Below are positions 45,739-56,987 of a DNA stretch of 64,000 bases, piece by piece. Under the pieces are notes generated by a model. The model was not told the DNA's origin, searched no databases, and saw only the letters and a list, made by a program, of their open reading frames with translations. Source of the DNA: Cognatiluteimonas lumbrici (GTDB lineage: Bacteria > Pseudomonadota > Gammaproteobacteria > Xanthomonadales > Xanthomonadaceae); NCBI RefSeq assembly GCF_006476065.1, contig NZ_ML636798.1, forward strand, positions 726,906-790,905. The letters run 5' to 3'. Position 1 is the first letter of the stretch. Each line of letters begins with the position of its first letter. Made by a program: the position numbers and the translations under genes.

Positions 45739-45805
45739 GAGTGCGTCCTCTTCCGGTCGTCCAGACCGTGAAATCCGGGCGTCCTGTCCGGAAATCGGTG
45801 ATTCA

Positions 45806-45890
45806 TGGTGCCCAAGGGGGGACTCGAACCCCCACGACCGAAGCCGCTACCACCTCAAGGTAGTGCGTCTACCAATTCCGCCACCTGGGC
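45806..45890 (-). tRNA. tRNA-Leu (anticodon GAG)
   Basis: An 85-base class II tRNA with encoded CCA. Acceptor GCCCAGG pairs with CTTGGGC (one G-U), the anticodon stem CTACC/GGTAG holds loop TTGAGGT (anticodon GAG at 45856-45854), and a long variable arm (GCGGCTTCGGTCGT) and T-arm GTTCGAGTC complete the fold. The position after secG matches leuU in E. coli. It decodes CUC/CUU. Confidence 0.97.
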
Positions 45891-45912
45891 AATGTGTTTC
45901 TTTCGACTGCGT

Positions 45913-45918
45913 ATTTTA
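45913..45918 (-). promoter_or_regulatory. -10-like TAAAAT between secG and tRNA-Leu(GAG)
   Basis: On the minus strand GCTAAAATACGC contains TAAAAT (five of six matches) 22 bases before the tRNA 5' end. No -35 box is seen, and the spacing is longer than usual, so the tRNA may instead come from the tpiA-secG transcript. Confidence 0.3.
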
Positions 45919-45924
45919 GCCCGT

Positions 45925-46353
45925 TCACTCGCCCTGGCGGGGAGGCGGCGCCTGATCCGCGGCCTGATCCGCGGCCTGATCCGCGGGCTGATCCGCGGGC
46001 TCTTCCCCGGCCGGCGCCGCGGGCGCGGCCGGGACGGTGCCGGTGGTCTCCACCGGCGGCGCCACCGGAACCTGCGACATCACCCCCAGGTCCTGCTGGA
46101 CCGGGCCCTGCGCGGTCGCGCGGTTGGTGGCGTGCCAGGCCATGAACAGGGCGATCACGAAGAACGCGACCGCCAGCCACTTGGTGCTCTTCGACAGGAA
46201 GTTGGACGCGCCGCGCGAGCCGAACACGGTGGCGGACGCGCCGCCGCCGAAGCCGGACCCGGCCTGGGCGCCCGCGCCGCGCTGCATGAGGATCAACGCG
46301 ATCATGGCGACCGCGAGCAGCACGTACACGACATTGAGGATCAGGATGAGCAT
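45925..46353 (-). CDS. secG: Preprotein translocase subunit SecG
   Basis: SecG is a small two-span subunit of the SecYEG channel. Residues 1-80 match the family: span at ~3-22 (ILILNVVYVLLAVAMIALIL), the MQRGAGAQAGSGFGGG loop and a second span (~58-76, WLAVAFFVIALFMAW). The remaining 60 residues are an acidic Pro/Ala/Asp/Gln tail with repeated ADQA units, encoded by a 12-base tandem repeat and probably variable. The ATG overlaps the tpiA stop by one base. A tpiA-secG-tRNA-Leu order is common in gammaproteobacteria. Confidence 0.94.
   Translation of the reverse strand: MLILILNVVYVLLAVAMIALILMQRGAGAQAGSGFGGGASATVFGSRGASNFLSKSTKWLAVAFFVIALFMAWHATNRATAQGPVQQDLGVMSQVPVAPPVETTGTVPAAPAAPAGEEPADQPADQAADQAADQAPPPRQGE
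45951..45998 (+). repeat. 12-base tandem repeat in secG tail
   Basis: About four in-frame copies of CCTGATCCGCGG (plus strand), the last with small changes, encode the ADQA-rich C-terminal tail of SecG. In-frame unit length means copy number can change without a frameshift. Confidence 0.8.
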
Positions 46354-47099
46354 CAGGTGAAACTCTTGGCGATGGCGAGGAAATCGGCGGCCACCAGCGA
46401 GGCGCCCCCGATCAACCCGCCATCGACGTCCGGGCCGGAGAACAGCGCGGCGGCGTTGTCGGGCTTGCAGCTGCCGCCGTAGAGGATCGGCAGCGAGCCA
46501 GCGATTTTAGCATCCAGCGCCGCCACTTCGCCACGGATGAAGGCGTGGACCTCCTGCGCCTGGGCCGGGCTGGCGACCTTGCCGGTCCCGATCGCCCAGA
46601 CCGGCTCGTAGGCCACGATCGCGCCGTCGAGGGCCTCGACCCCGCCCAGCTCGAACAGCGGCTGGAGCTGGCGCTGGATCACGTACTCGGTGTGCCCGTC
46701 CTCGCGGTCGGCCAGGGTCTCGCCCACGCACAGGATCGGCACCAGCCCGGCGGCCCTGGCGGCCATGAACTTGCGCGCCACCAGGTCGCTGTGCTCGCCG
46801 TGGTACTGGCGGCGCTCGGAGTGGCCGACCAGCCCGTAGCGGGCGCCAACGTCGCGCAGCATCGCCGCGGAGACTTCGCCGGTGAAGGCGCCCTTGACGT
46901 TGGCGCTGACGTCCTGGGCGCCGAAGCCGATGCGGTCGCCGTAGCGCTCCACCAGCCCGGACAGGTACGGCAGCGGCGGCAGCACCACCAGCTCCACGTC
47001 CTCCGGGGCGTCGCCGGCGACGATCTCGTCGAGCAGCGCCCGTGCGAACGCGCGGTCGCCATGCAGCTTCCAGTTACCAGCGACGATCCTGCGGCGCAT
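46353..47099 (-). CDS. tpiA: Triosephosphate isomerase
   Basis: TpiA interconverts dihydroxyacetone phosphate and glyceraldehyde 3-phosphate in glycolysis. The 248-residue enzyme has the catalytic residues Lys11 (GNWKLHG), His93 (VGHSERR) and Glu165 (AYEPVWAIGTG), and the phosphate loop GGSCKPDN. The ATG at 47099 gives the family start MRRRIVAGNWK. It overlaps secG by one base. Confidence 0.97.
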   Translation of the reverse strand: MRRRIVAGNWKLHGDRAFARALLDEIVAGDAPEDVELVVLPPLPYLSGLVERYGDRIGFGAQDVSANVKGAFTGEVSAAMLRDVGARYGLVGHSERRQYHGEHSDLVARKFMAARAAGLVPILCVGETLADREDGHTEYVIQRQLQPLFELGGVEALDGAIVAYEPVWAIGTGKVASPAQAQEVHAFIRGEVAALDAKIAGSLPILYGGSCKPDNAAALFSGPDVDGGLIGGASLVAADFLAIAKSFT

Positions 47100-47166
47100 C
47101 TGCCACGCTCCAATCGATCCGGGGGCCGCGCAGTCTAGCCGTTTCGCGCGCAAAAGGCCCCTTTCG

Positions 47167-48120
47167 TCAGGCCAGCTTGATCTCGCGCAGGCGCTCGAGC
47201 AGGTAGTCCTGCGCGGTGATCGGCTGCGGATAGCGGTTCGGGCGGGAGGCGTCCACGCACGAGGGCAGCACGTCGATCAGGAAGTCCGGGTTGGGGTGCA
47301 GGAAGAACGGCACCGAGTAGCGCGGCTTGCGCGCCTCCCCGCCTGGCGGGTTGACCACGCGGTGGGTGGTCGACGGATACACGTGGTTGGTCAGGCGTTG
47401 CAGCATGTCGCCGATGTTGACCACGATGGTGTCCTCGGCGGCGGTGAACGGTACCCACTCACCTTTCCGCGAGAGCACCTCGAGCCCGGCGGCGCTGGCC
47501 CCGACCAGCAGCGTGATCAGGTTGATGTCCTCGTGCGCGCCGGCGCGCACGTTGGGCACCTCCGGGCTGGTGATCGGCGGGTAGTGGATCGGGCGCAGGA
47601 TCGAGTTGCCGAAGTCGGTCTTGTCGGCGAACCAGTCCGCCGGAAGCCCGATGTGCAGCGCCAGCGCCGACAGCACCTGCGAGCCCAGGTCGTCCAGCGC
47701 GGTGTACAGCCCGTAGCCCGCCTCGCGGAAGCCCGGCACCTCCTCCGGCCACAGGTTCGGCGGCATGTCCGCGGCATGGCGCGAGTCGCGCGGGATCTCG
47801 CGGCCGATGTGCCAGAACTCCTTCAGGTCCGGGTAGCGCGAGTCCTTGGCGGTCTCGACCATGAACGGCGTGTAGCCGCGGGCGCCGCCGCCGCCGGGCA
47901 CGTGGTACCTGCGCTTGGCCTCCTCCGGCAGCGCGAAGAAGCGGCGGAAGGCGTCGTAGGCCTCGTCCACCAGCGCCTGCGGGATGCCGTGGCCGCGGAT
48001 GCCGGCGAAGCCCCACTCGCGGTAGGTCGCGCCGAGTTCGGCGACGAAGGCCTCGCGGTCGGCGTCGGAGGAGGCGTGGGTGAAGCGGCGGATGTCGAGC
48101 GTGGGGATGGTGGCGTTCAT
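47167..48120 (-). CDS. 2-oxoglutarate/Fe(II)-dependent oxygenase (isopenicillin N synthase family)
   Basis: A 317-residue non-haem iron oxygenase. The metal triad is His196 and Asp198 (GAHEDINLITLL) and His253 (STTHRVVNPP), and Arg268 in RYSVPFFLHP fits the 2-oxoglutarate-binding RxS motif. The N-terminal DIOX_N domain is visible (about 8-120). Related bacterial proteins are annotated as isopenicillin-N-synthase-like or flavonol-synthase-like, but the substrate is unknown. The start lies only four bases after the glmM stop, so it is probably co-transcribed with accD-glmM, without obvious pathway link. Confidence 0.9.
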   Translation of the reverse strand: MNATIPTLDIRRFTHASSDADREAFVAELGATYREWGFAGIRGHGIPQALVDEAYDAFRRFFALPEEAKRRYHVPGGGGARGYTPFMVETAKDSRYPDLKEFWHIGREIPRDSRHAADMPPNLWPEEVPGFREAGYGLYTALDDLGSQVLSALALHIGLPADWFADKTDFGNSILRPIHYPPITSPEVPNVRAGAHEDINLITLLVGASAAGLEVLSRKGEWVPFTAAEDTIVVNIGDMLQRLTNHVYPSTTHRVVNPPGGEARKPRYSVPFFLHPNPDFLIDVLPSCVDASRPNRYPQPITAQDYLLERLREIKLA

Positions 48121-48124
48121 TCGG

Positions 48125-49467
48125 TCATGCTTCCGCGGCCGCGCGCACGGCGCCGGCCAGGGTATCGAGGGTGGACTGCACGAGTGCGGCGTCGTCGGCT
48201 TCGACCGTGACCCGCACCACGGGTTCCGTGCCGGAGGGGCGCAGGAAGGCGCGGCCGCGGCCTTCCACCGCGCGTTGCGCTTCGGCCAGCGCCGCCTGCA
48301 CGGAGGCGGCCTCGGCCGGGCGGCTGCCGTTGCGGTAACGCACGTTCACGGTCTTCTGCGGTACACGCTGCATGCCCCGCAGCGCTTCGTGCAGGGACAG
48401 GCCGGTGCGGTGCAGCACCTCCAGCACCTGCAGCGCGCTGACGATGCCGTCGCCGGTGCTGGCGCGGTCCAGGCACAGCAGGTGCCCGGAGGCCTCGCCG
48501 CCGAGCACGCCGTCGTGCTGCAGCAAGGCCTGGTGCACGTGGCGGTCGCCGACCTTCGCGCGCAGGAACTCGATGCCGCGCTCGCCGAGCGCGCGCTCGA
48601 AACCGTAGTTGCTCATCAGCGTGCCCACCACGGGGCCGCGCAGGCGGCCGCTGCGCTGCCAGTCGCAGGCCAGCACGTACAGCAGGTCGTCGCCGTCGCG
48701 GACCTTGCCTTCGCGGTCCACGAACAGCACGCGGTCGCCGTCGCCGTCGAAGGCGATGCCGAGGTCGGCGCCGGTGGCGCGCACGTGCGCGGCGAGGGTC
48801 TCCGGGTGGGTCGAACCGACGCCGTCGTTGATGTTGGTGCCGTCCGGTTCCACGCCGATGGCGTCCACGCGCGCGCCCAGTTCGCGCAGCACCAGCGGGC
48901 CGAGCTGGTAGGTGGCGCCGTTCGCGCAATCCATGGCGATGCGCATGCCGGCCAGGTCGAAGCCGCGCGGCACCGAGTTCTTGCACGCCTCCACGTAGCG
49001 GCCCACGGCGTCGCGGGTGCGCACCGCCTTGCCCAGGCGCTCCGAGGCGACGGTGCGGAAGGGCTGTTCCAGGGCCGCCTCGATCGCCGCCTCGGTGGCA
49101 TCGTCGAGCTTCTCGCCGTGGGCGTTGAAGAACTTGATGCCGTTGTCGTGGTGCGGGTTGTGCGAGGCCGAGATGACGATGCCGCCGTCCGCGCGCATCG
49201 AGTGCGTCAGGTGCGCGACCGCGGGCGTCGGCATCGGCCCCATCAGCTGCACGTCCACGCCGGCGGCCACCAGCCCGGCCTCCAGCGCGGCCTCGAACAT
49301 GTAGTTGGAGATGCGCGTGTCCTTGCCGATGATCACGACCGGCTTGCGCCAGTCGTTGCGCGGCAGGACGTGGCCGTAGGCGTTGCCCAGGCGCAGTACG
49401 AAGTCCGCGGAGATCGGGCCTTCCCCGACCCGGCCGCGGATGCCGTCGGTGCCGAAATGCCTGCGGT

Positions 49468-49471
<4 letters not shown>
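48125..49471 (-). CDS. glmM: Phosphoglucosamine mutase
   Basis: GlmM converts glucosamine-6-phosphate to glucosamine-1-phosphate for cell-wall UDP-GlcNAc. The 448-residue enzyme has the phosphorylated Ser103 in [12 protein letters not shown], the Mg2+ loop DGDGDR and the phosphate-binding [11 protein letters not shown]. The start is a TTG overlapping the accD stop (TTGA); the sequence begins [12 protein letters not shown], the family N terminus, and no closer ATG or GTG exists. In E. coli glmM lies next to folP; here it follows accD, where folC is often found. Confidence 0.96.
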
Positions 49472-50355
<884 letters not shown>

Positions 50356-50389
50356 TGTTTCGTTGCCTGGCCCTGGGCGATTCGCGATT

Positions 50390-51208
50390 TTAGCCCAGCG
50401 GCGGCTTCGGGCCGTCGAGCGCGGCCCGCAGCGGGGCCAGGAAAGCGCCGGCACGGGCCGCGGCGTCGGCCGGATCGGCCGCGCCGGCCATCGCCTGCAC
50501 GAGCGCGCTGCCGACCACCACGCCGTCGGCCTGCGCGGCCATGCCCGCGGCGGTGGCGGCGTCGCGGATGCCGAAACCGGCCAGCACCGGCAGCGGGCAG
50601 GCGGCGCGCACGGCCGCGAGGTGCGCGGCGGTGGCGGCGGCATCGGCGGCACGGGTGCCGGTCACCCCGGCGACGCTGACGTAGTAGACGTAGCCGCGCG
50701 CGCCGGCGCAGATCGCGGGCAGGCGTTCGGCCGAGGTGGTCGGCGCCACCAGCGGCACCAGCGCCAGTCCGAGCGCGTCGAAGCAGGCCCGGGTCGGCCC
50801 GGCCTCCTCGGGCGGCAGGTCCACCAGCAGCACGCCGTCCACGCCGGCTCCGGCGACCTGGCGCGCGTAGGCGTCGATCCCGCGGACTTCCACGGGGTTG
50901 AGGTAGCCCATCAGCACCACCGGGGTCGCGTCGTCCGCGGCCCGGAACGCGCGCACCTGCTCGAGCACCCAGTCCAGGCCGGCGCCGCGCGCGAGCGCGC
51001 GCTCCGAGCTGCGCTGGATCACCGGGCCGTCGGCCATCGGATCCGAGAACGGGACCCCGATCTCGAGCGCGTCCGCGCCGGCCGCGACCAGGGCGTGCAG
51101 CACCGGCACCGTCGCCTGCAGCGACGGGTCGCCGGCGGTGACGAATGGCACCAGCGCCTTGCGGCCGGCCGCGGCAAGCGCGTCGAAACGCGCCTGCAGG
51201 CGGGTCAT
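50390..51208 (-). CDS. trpA: Tryptophan synthase alpha chain
   Basis: TrpA cleaves indole-3-glycerol phosphate to indole, passed to TrpB. The 272-residue protein has the catalytic Glu49 and Asp60 ([16 protein letters not shown]) and the C-terminal phosphate loop GFGIRDAAT and GSALV. The ATG overlaps the stop of the DUF3144 gene (ATGA), which separates it from trpB. Confidence 0.97.
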   Translation of the reverse strand: MTRLQARFDALAAAGRKALVPFVTAGDPSLQATVPVLHALVAAGADALEIGVPFSDPMADGPVIQRSSERALARGAGLDWVLEQVRAFRAADDATPVVLMGYLNPVEVRGIDAYARQVAGAGVDGVLLVDLPPEEAGPTRACFDALGLALVPLVAPTTSAERLPAICAGARGYVYYVSVAGVTGTRAADAAATAAHLAAVRAACPLPVLAGFGIRDAATAAGMAAQADGVVVGSALVQAMAGAADPADAAARAGAFLAPLRAALDGPKPPLG

Positions 51209-51596
51209 TCCGGCTTGTCGTCCGTGCCCGGCGCGGGGCGGCCCGGCGGGGTGTAGCCGGCGGCCGCGTATTCGGCGGCCAGCTCCGACTCGCCGACGTC
51301 GATGCCGCGCTCGGCGCCGAGGCCGTCCAGGTGTTCGTTGAGCATCCGCCGGTACATGTTGCTCATGTAGTCGAGGAAATCGCCGCGCTCCTCGGCGGCC
51401 TTGGCACCGGCGTTGGCCAGGTAGACGTGCGCGTTGAAGCGCGCCGCCGCGTACAGGCTGGCCATGCTGATGCGCTTGAGCCCCTGTTCCTTCGACTGCC
51501 TGTTGGTCAGTTCCAGGTACTCGTTGACGCAGGTGAAGAACGCCGGGTCGAGCTGCTGCGGCTGGCCGGCGGCCGGTTGCTGGTTGTTCTCTTCGC

Positions 51597-51600
<4 letters not shown>
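51205..51600 (-). CDS. DUF3144 family protein between trpB and trpA
   Basis: A 131-residue soluble protein. The core (about residues 20-100: [57 protein letters not shown]) matches the DUF3144 family of helical proteins of unknown function. The N terminus is Gln/Asn-rich and the C terminus Ala/Pro-rich. It overlaps trpB upstream (GTGA) and trpA downstream (ATGA), so all three are translationally coupled. Such proteins are usually found away from trp genes as far as I recall; a role in tryptophan synthesis is not known. Confidence 0.82.
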
Positions 51601-52880
<1,280 letters not shown>

Positions 52881-52922
52881 CTGCGGCACGGACTGCGGCC
52901 GCGACGCGGCTCCGGGCCGGCC

Positions 52923-52951
52923 AGTGTAGGTGGAAATCCCTGCGACGTCAG
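52923..52951 (-). promoter_or_regulatory. trpB: Probable trpB promoter overlapping a direct repeat
   Basis: On the minus strand CTGACG (52951-52946) and TACACT (52928-52923) are 17 bases apart, each with four matches to the sigma-70 consensus. The -35 hexamer lies inside one copy of an 11-base direct repeat, so the repeat could serve as an operator. Confidence 0.45.
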
Positions 52952-52968
52952 GCCGGAGACGTCAGGCC
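52944..52968. repeat. 11-base direct repeat at the end of trpF
   Basis: GACGTCAGGCC occurs at 52944-52954 and 52958-52968 (14-base period). One copy contains the trpF stop codon, the other the -35 box of the probable trpB promoter. It contains the palindrome GACGTC. Confidence 0.6.
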
Positions 52969-53642
52969 TCGTTCTCGACGTGGCAGTCCGCGCGCCGGAC
53001 TTCCTCCACGAACCGGCGCATGCGCTCGCCGTCCTTGATCCCGGGCGCCGCCTCGACCCCGCTGCACACGTCCACGCCCCAGGGCAGCACCCGGGTGACC
53101 GCGTCGAACACGTTGGCCGGGGTCAGGCCGCCGGCCAGCATCACCGGGCGGTGCAGCTCCTGCGGCAACCGGGCCCAGTCGAAGCGCGCCCCGGCCCCGC
53201 CGGGCGCCCCCGGGGCGTTGCCGTCGAACAAGAACCCGGCCGCCGCCGGGTAGCGCGACAGCAGCTCCCGCGCCGATGGTGGCGACGCGTCGCCGCCCAT
53301 CGCCACGGCCTTGATCCAGGGCACCCCGAAGCCGCGACAGAACGCATCGTCCTCGTCGCCGTGGAACTGCAGCAGCGTCGGCCGCACCGCCTTGACCACC
53401 TCGCGCACCTCGGCGGTGCCGTTGTCGCGGAACAGGGCCACCGCGTCGACCAGCGGCGCCAGCGCATGGCGCATCAGCCGCGCCTCGCGCGGCTCCACCC
53501 GGCGCGGGCTGCCCTCGGCGAACACGAACCCGACCGCGTCCGCGCCCAGCTCGCTGGCCAGGCGCACGTCGCCGGCGCGGGTCATGCCGCAGAACTTGAT
53601 CCGGGTGCGGAACAGCGTGCGGCGCAGCTGGATCGGGATCAT
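52962..53642 (-). CDS. trpF: Phosphoribosylanthranilate isomerase
   Basis: TrpF catalyses the Amadori rearrangement in tryptophan synthesis. The 226-residue (beta/alpha)8 enzyme has the general base Cys18 in IKFCGMTR, the phosphate sites [10 protein letters not shown] and GVDVCSGVE with the catalytic Asp. The ATG at 53642 overlaps the truA stop (ATGA). The truA-trpF order is conserved in many proteobacteria. Confidence 0.96.
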   Translation of the reverse strand: MIPIQLRRTLFRTRIKFCGMTRAGDVRLASELGADAVGFVFAEGSPRRVEPREARLMRHALAPLVDAVALFRDNGTAEVREVVKAVRPTLLQFHGDEDDAFCRGFGVPWIKAVAMGGDASPPSARELLSRYPAAAGFLFDGNAPGAPGGAGARFDWARLPQELHRPVMLAGGLTPANVFDAVTRVLPWGVDVCSGVEAAPGIKDGERMRRFVEEVRRADCHVENEA

Positions 53643-54451
53643 GGCATCGGCTCCGGCACGGTCACCTCCTCGGGCAGGCCCCAGCGCGGGGGATAGCACG
53701 GACCCAGGAACACCAGGCCCGCGGCGGGCGCGGTGGGCCCGGCCAGCGTGCGGTCGCGGCCACGGAGCAGTTCCGCGGGCCAGCCTTCCCCGGCCTCGCC
53801 GCGGCCCACCGGCAACAGGCTACCCACGATGTTGCGCACCATGTGGTGAAGGAACGCGTTGGCCTGCAGCTCGACCTCGACCACCTCGCCCTGCCGCAAC
53901 ACCACGATCCGCTGCAGGTTGCGGCGCGCGTGCGGCGCCTGGCAGTGCACCGTGCGGAAGGCGGAGAAGTCGTGTTCGCCGACCAGCGCCTGGGCCGCGC
54001 GGTGCATGGCTCCGGCGTCGAGCGGCAGCCGCTCCCAGGCCAGGTACTGGCGCCCCAGCGCCGGGCGCACCGGGCGGTTGAGGATGCGGTAGCGGTAGCG
54101 GCGCGCGACCGCCGAGAAGCGCGCGTTGAAGTCGTCCGCCACCGGCACGCACCAGCGCACGCAGACCTCGGGCGGCAGGCGCGAGGTCGCGCCGAGCATC
54201 CAGCCGCGCGGCTCGCGCTTCGCGTCGCTGTCGAAGTGGACCACCTGGCAGGCAGCATGGACCCCGGCATCGGTGCGGCCGGCACAGGTCGTGTGCACTG
54301 GGTGCCCGGCGACGAACGAGAGCGCCTCCTCGAGCGCGGCCTGCACCGTGGCTTCGCTGCGCTTCGGCCCGTCCGGGCGGTCCAGCCGCTGCCAGCCGGA
54401 AAAGCGGCCGCCGTCGTACTCGACGCCGAGCGCGAAGCGCGCGCCGCTCAC
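53639..54451 (-). CDS. truA: tRNA pseudouridine(38-40) synthase TruA
   Basis: TruA modifies positions 38-40 of the anticodon stem-loop. The 270-residue enzyme has the catalytic Asp61 in [11 protein letters not shown], the N-terminal [15 protein letters not shown] and the C-terminal [17 protein letters not shown] motif. The GTG at 54451 overlaps the fimV stop as GTGA and fits the family start; reading upstream enters fimV in another frame. Confidence 0.96.
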   Translation of the reverse strand: MSGARFALGVEYDGGRFSGWQRLDRPDGPKRSEATVQAALEEALSFVAGHPVHTTCAGRTDAGVHAACQVVHFDSDAKREPRGWMLGATSRLPPEVCVRWCVPVADDFNARFSAVARRYRYRILNRPVRPALGRQYLAWERLPLDAGAMHRAAQALVGEHDFSAFRTVHCQAPHARRNLQRIVVLRQGEVVEVELQANAFLHHMVRNIVGSLLPVGRGEAGEGWPAELLRGRDRTLAGPTAPAAGLVFLGPCYPPRWGLPEEVTVPEPMP

Positions 54452-55890
54452 TTCGAGTCGCGATGCGGCGGCGCTTGCCCGAACACCCGCGGACGCGGCG
54501 CCGGCCGGCGCAGCAGCAGCCAGGCCCCGCCTGCGAGCAGCACCAGCACCAGGCCGGCGACCAGCCACCAGGCGCCGCCGCCGGCCGGTTCCTGCGCCTG
54601 TCGCGACGCGAGGTCGTCGGTGGCCGCGGCCAGCGCGCTGTCCTTCATCTCGATCAGCGCTTCCTGCTGGCGCTGGATCTGCTCCAGCTCGGCGATGCGC
54701 GCGCGCAACTCGCCGATCTCGGCGTCGCGCGCCGCCACCGCCTCGGTTTCCTGTGCCTGTCGCAGCATCTCGCCGTCGCCTCCTGCCTGGATGCCGGAAC
54801 CGCTTCCCGCCTTGCCCTCGGCAGAGGGCGGCACGATCTCGAGCCGCGCCTCGCCGGCGGCCGGCCCGCTGTCGGCGCCGCCCTCCGAGCCGATCGCCGC
54901 GGTGGCCACGTCCGGCTGCGGTTGCGGCTGGCCGCGTGCCGCGCGCCACTCGGCGACCTGCTGGCGAACCATGCCCGCGGCCTCGCCGGCACTGTAGCGC
55001 GACAGTTCGCCCGCGGGCGGCATGCGCAGCACCGCGCCGGCGCGCAGGCGGTTGATGTTGCCGCCGATGAAGGCTTCCGGGTTCGTGCGCAGCAGCGCCA
55101 GCATGGCCTGGTCGAGGCTGTGGCCCTCGCGGCGCATGCGCAGCGCGATCTCGCTCAGGGTGTCGCCGGAGCGGACGGTGTAGTCGGCGTCGGCGCTGGG
55201 CGCGCCGGGCTGGACCGCGACCGGTGCGGCCGGCTCGCGGACGGGCGCCGGTGCCGGGGGCGCGGCCTGTGGGGCGGCCTCCGGTTCGGTCGCCTCGGGG
55301 GGCAGCGGCTCCGCTTCCGCCGGCGGCGCGGCAGGCAGCGGCTCGGGCCTGGACACCGGCTCGCGCGGGATCGTGTTGGGTTCGCCGACGCTCGGCGCCT
55401 GCACCTGCTGGGCCGGGGCCGCGATCGCCGTGGGACCGTCGAGCACCGCCGTGTACTCGCGCACCAGCCGGCCGGAGCCCCAGTCCACCTCGACCAGGAA
55501 GGCGAGTACCGGCTGCTGCAGCGGCACGCTGCTGGTGACGCGGATCACCGGGTTGCCGCGCGCGTCCAGCGCCACCGAGAGCTGCAGCCCGGTGCCGGCG
55601 ACGTCCGGCGGCTGCAGTCCGACCCGGCGGAAGGTCTCCGGGGAGGCGAAGCGCACCCGCAGGTCGCGCAGCTCCGACGGGTCGCCGGCGACCACCGGGA
55701 TTTCCGCCAGCAGCGGCTCGCCGGGGGCGGACTTCACCTGGATCTGCCCGAGGCCCAGGGCCAGCACGGGCGCGGCCAGCAGCAGCATCGCCGCCGCCAG
55801 CAACGCGCACGCCCATGCCTTGCGGCTTGCCAGGTTCGCGATCACGCGGTTCCCCGCCCCTTTGAAGATCGCCGGCAGAAGTGCCGACAT
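54448..55890 (-). CDS. fimV: FimV-like peptidoglycan-binding protein lacking the cytoplasmic region
   Basis: FimV is an inner-membrane LysM protein needed for type IV pilus and polar functions. The 480-residue product has a signal-like segment (~25-45), the FimV N-terminal domain (about 45-160, [20 protein letters not shown] and [12 protein letters not shown]), a Pro/Ala/Glu-rich linker, a LysM motif (about residues 240-290, [16 protein letters not shown]), a coiled coil (~370-420, [19 protein letters not shown]) and one C-terminal membrane span, then only 20 residues. P. aeruginosa FimV has a long cytoplasmic TPR region there, missing here. The start at 55890 is a choice among several. Confidence 0.88.
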   Translation of the reverse strand: MSALLPAIFKGAGNRVIANLASRKAWACALLAAAMLLLAAPVLALGLGQIQVKSAPGEPLLAEIPVVAGDPSELRDLRVRFASPETFRRVGLQPPDVAGTGLQLSVALDARGNPVIRVTSSVPLQQPVLAFLVEVDWGSGRLVREYTAVLDGPTAIAAPAQQVQAPSVGEPNTIPREPVSRPEPLPAAPPAEAEPLPPEATEPEAAPQAAPPAPAPVREPAAPVAVQPGAPSADADYTVRSGDTLSEIALRMRREGHSLDQAMLALLRTNPEAFIGGNINRLRAGAVLRMPPAGELSRYSAGEAAGMVRQQVAEWRAARGQPQPQPDVATAAIGSEGGADSGPAAGEARLEIVPPSAEGKAGSGSGIQAGGDGEMLRQAQETEAVAARDAEIGELRARIAELEQIQRQQEALIEMKDSALAAATDDLASRQAQEPAGGGAWWLVAGLVLVLLAGGAWLLLRRPAPRPRVFGQAPPHRDSK

Positions 55891-55903
55891 CAAGCCACGG
55901 ACT

Positions 55904-56938
55904 CTAGCCGCCGCTGCGGCCATCCCGCAATGACGGAAGCAGCAGTTCCGCGATCTGGACCGCGTTCACGGCGGCGCCCTTGCGGATGTTGTCCGCCACC
56001 ACCCAGAGGTTGAGGCCGCGCGGGTGCGACAGGTCCTCGCGGATGCGGCCGACGTAGACCGGGTCGCGCCCGGAGGCGTGCGTCACCGGCGTCGGGTAGC
56101 CGCCGCCGGCGCGCTCGTCCACGACCTCGACCCCGGCGGCCGCGCGCAGCAGTTCGCGCGCCCGCTCCGCGCTGAGCTTGTCCCGGGTCTCGATCGAGAC
56201 CGCCTCGGAATGGCCGTAGAACACCGGCACCCGCACCACCGTGGCGTTCACCGCGATCGCTTCGTCGCCGAGGATCCGGCGCGTCTCCCACACCAGCTTC
56301 ATCTCCTCGGTGGTGTAGCCGTTGTCGAGGAAGTCGCCGCCGTGCGGGATCACGTTGAACGCGATCTGCACCGGATAGACCTCGGCATCGGCCGGCTGGA
56401 AGTTGAGCAGTGCGGCGGTCTGCCGGCCCAGCTCCTCGAGCGCGCGGCGGCCGGTGCCGGAGACCGACTGGTAGGTGGCGACGTTGATCCGCTCGATGCC
56501 CGCGGCGCGGTGCAGCGGCGCCAGCGCGACCAGCATCTGCATGGTCGAGCAGTTCGGGTTGGCGACGATGCCCTTCGGCCGCTGTTCCAGCGCCTCCGGA
56601 TTGACCTCGGCCACCACCAGCGGCACGTCCGGATCGCGGCGAAAGGCCGAGGAGTTGTCGACCACCACCGCGCCGGCGGCGGCGAATTTCGGCGCGAATT
56701 CCTTCGACACATCGGCGCCGGCGGAGAACAGCGCGATGTCCACGCCGGCCGGGTCGAAGCCGGCCAGCTCCTGCACCAGTACCTCGTCGTCGCCGAACGC
56801 GACCAGGTCGCCGGCCGAGCGCGCGCTCGCCAGCGCCACCACCTCCGCCGGGAAGCGGCGTTCCGCCAGCACCGCCAGCATCGCCTCGCCCACCGCGCCG
56901 GTGGCGCCGACCACCGCGACCTTCAACTTCCTGCCCAT
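55904..56938 (-). CDS. asd: Aspartate-semialdehyde dehydrogenase
   Basis: Asd reduces aspartyl phosphate to aspartate semialdehyde, the branch point to lysine, methionine, threonine and diaminopimelate. The 344-residue enzyme has the NADP loop VVGATGAVGEAML at the N terminus, the nucleophile Cys130 in NPNCSTMQM and the catalytic His in HASGRD or the preceding segment. The sequence type is that of non-E. coli (archaeal/Gram-positive-like) Asd. It heads the asd-fimV-truA-trpF cluster; a GTAG palindrome lies just upstream. Confidence 0.95.
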   Translation of the reverse strand: MGRKLKVAVVGATGAVGEAMLAVLAERRFPAEVVALASARSAGDLVAFGDDEVLVQELAGFDPAGVDIALFSAGADVSKEFAPKFAAAGAVVVDNSSAFRRDPDVPLVVAEVNPEALEQRPKGIVANPNCSTMQMLVALAPLHRAAGIERINVATYQSVSGTGRRALEELGRQTAALLNFQPADAEVYPVQIAFNVIPHGGDFLDNGYTTEEMKLVWETRRILGDEAIAVNATVVRVPVFYGHSEAVSIETRDKLSAERARELLRAAAGVEVVDERAGGGYPTPVTHASGRDPVYVGRIREDLSHPRGLNLWVVADNIRKGAAVNAVQIAELLLPSLRDGRSGG

Positions 56939-56958
56939 GATCCTCCGAACCTCGATCC

Positions 56959-56983
56959 TGTAGGAGCGGCGCTGGCGCCGCGA
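56959..56983 (+). repeat. GTAG-type REP-like palindrome, copy 2
   Basis: Identical over all 25 bases to copy 1 at 16711-16735. It lies in the 49-base gap between aroC and asd, both on the minus strand, and is not part of a stop codon there. Confidence 0.75.
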
Positions 56984-56987
56984 TTCC

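Noticed and set aside
45951-45998. Short repeats considered as a CRISPR array
   Set aside because: Units of 12 bases are contiguous, have no spacers and lie in frame in secG.
52944-52968. Direct repeat considered as a phage attachment site
   Set aside because: The copies are only 14 bases apart with no integrase or tRNA nearby.
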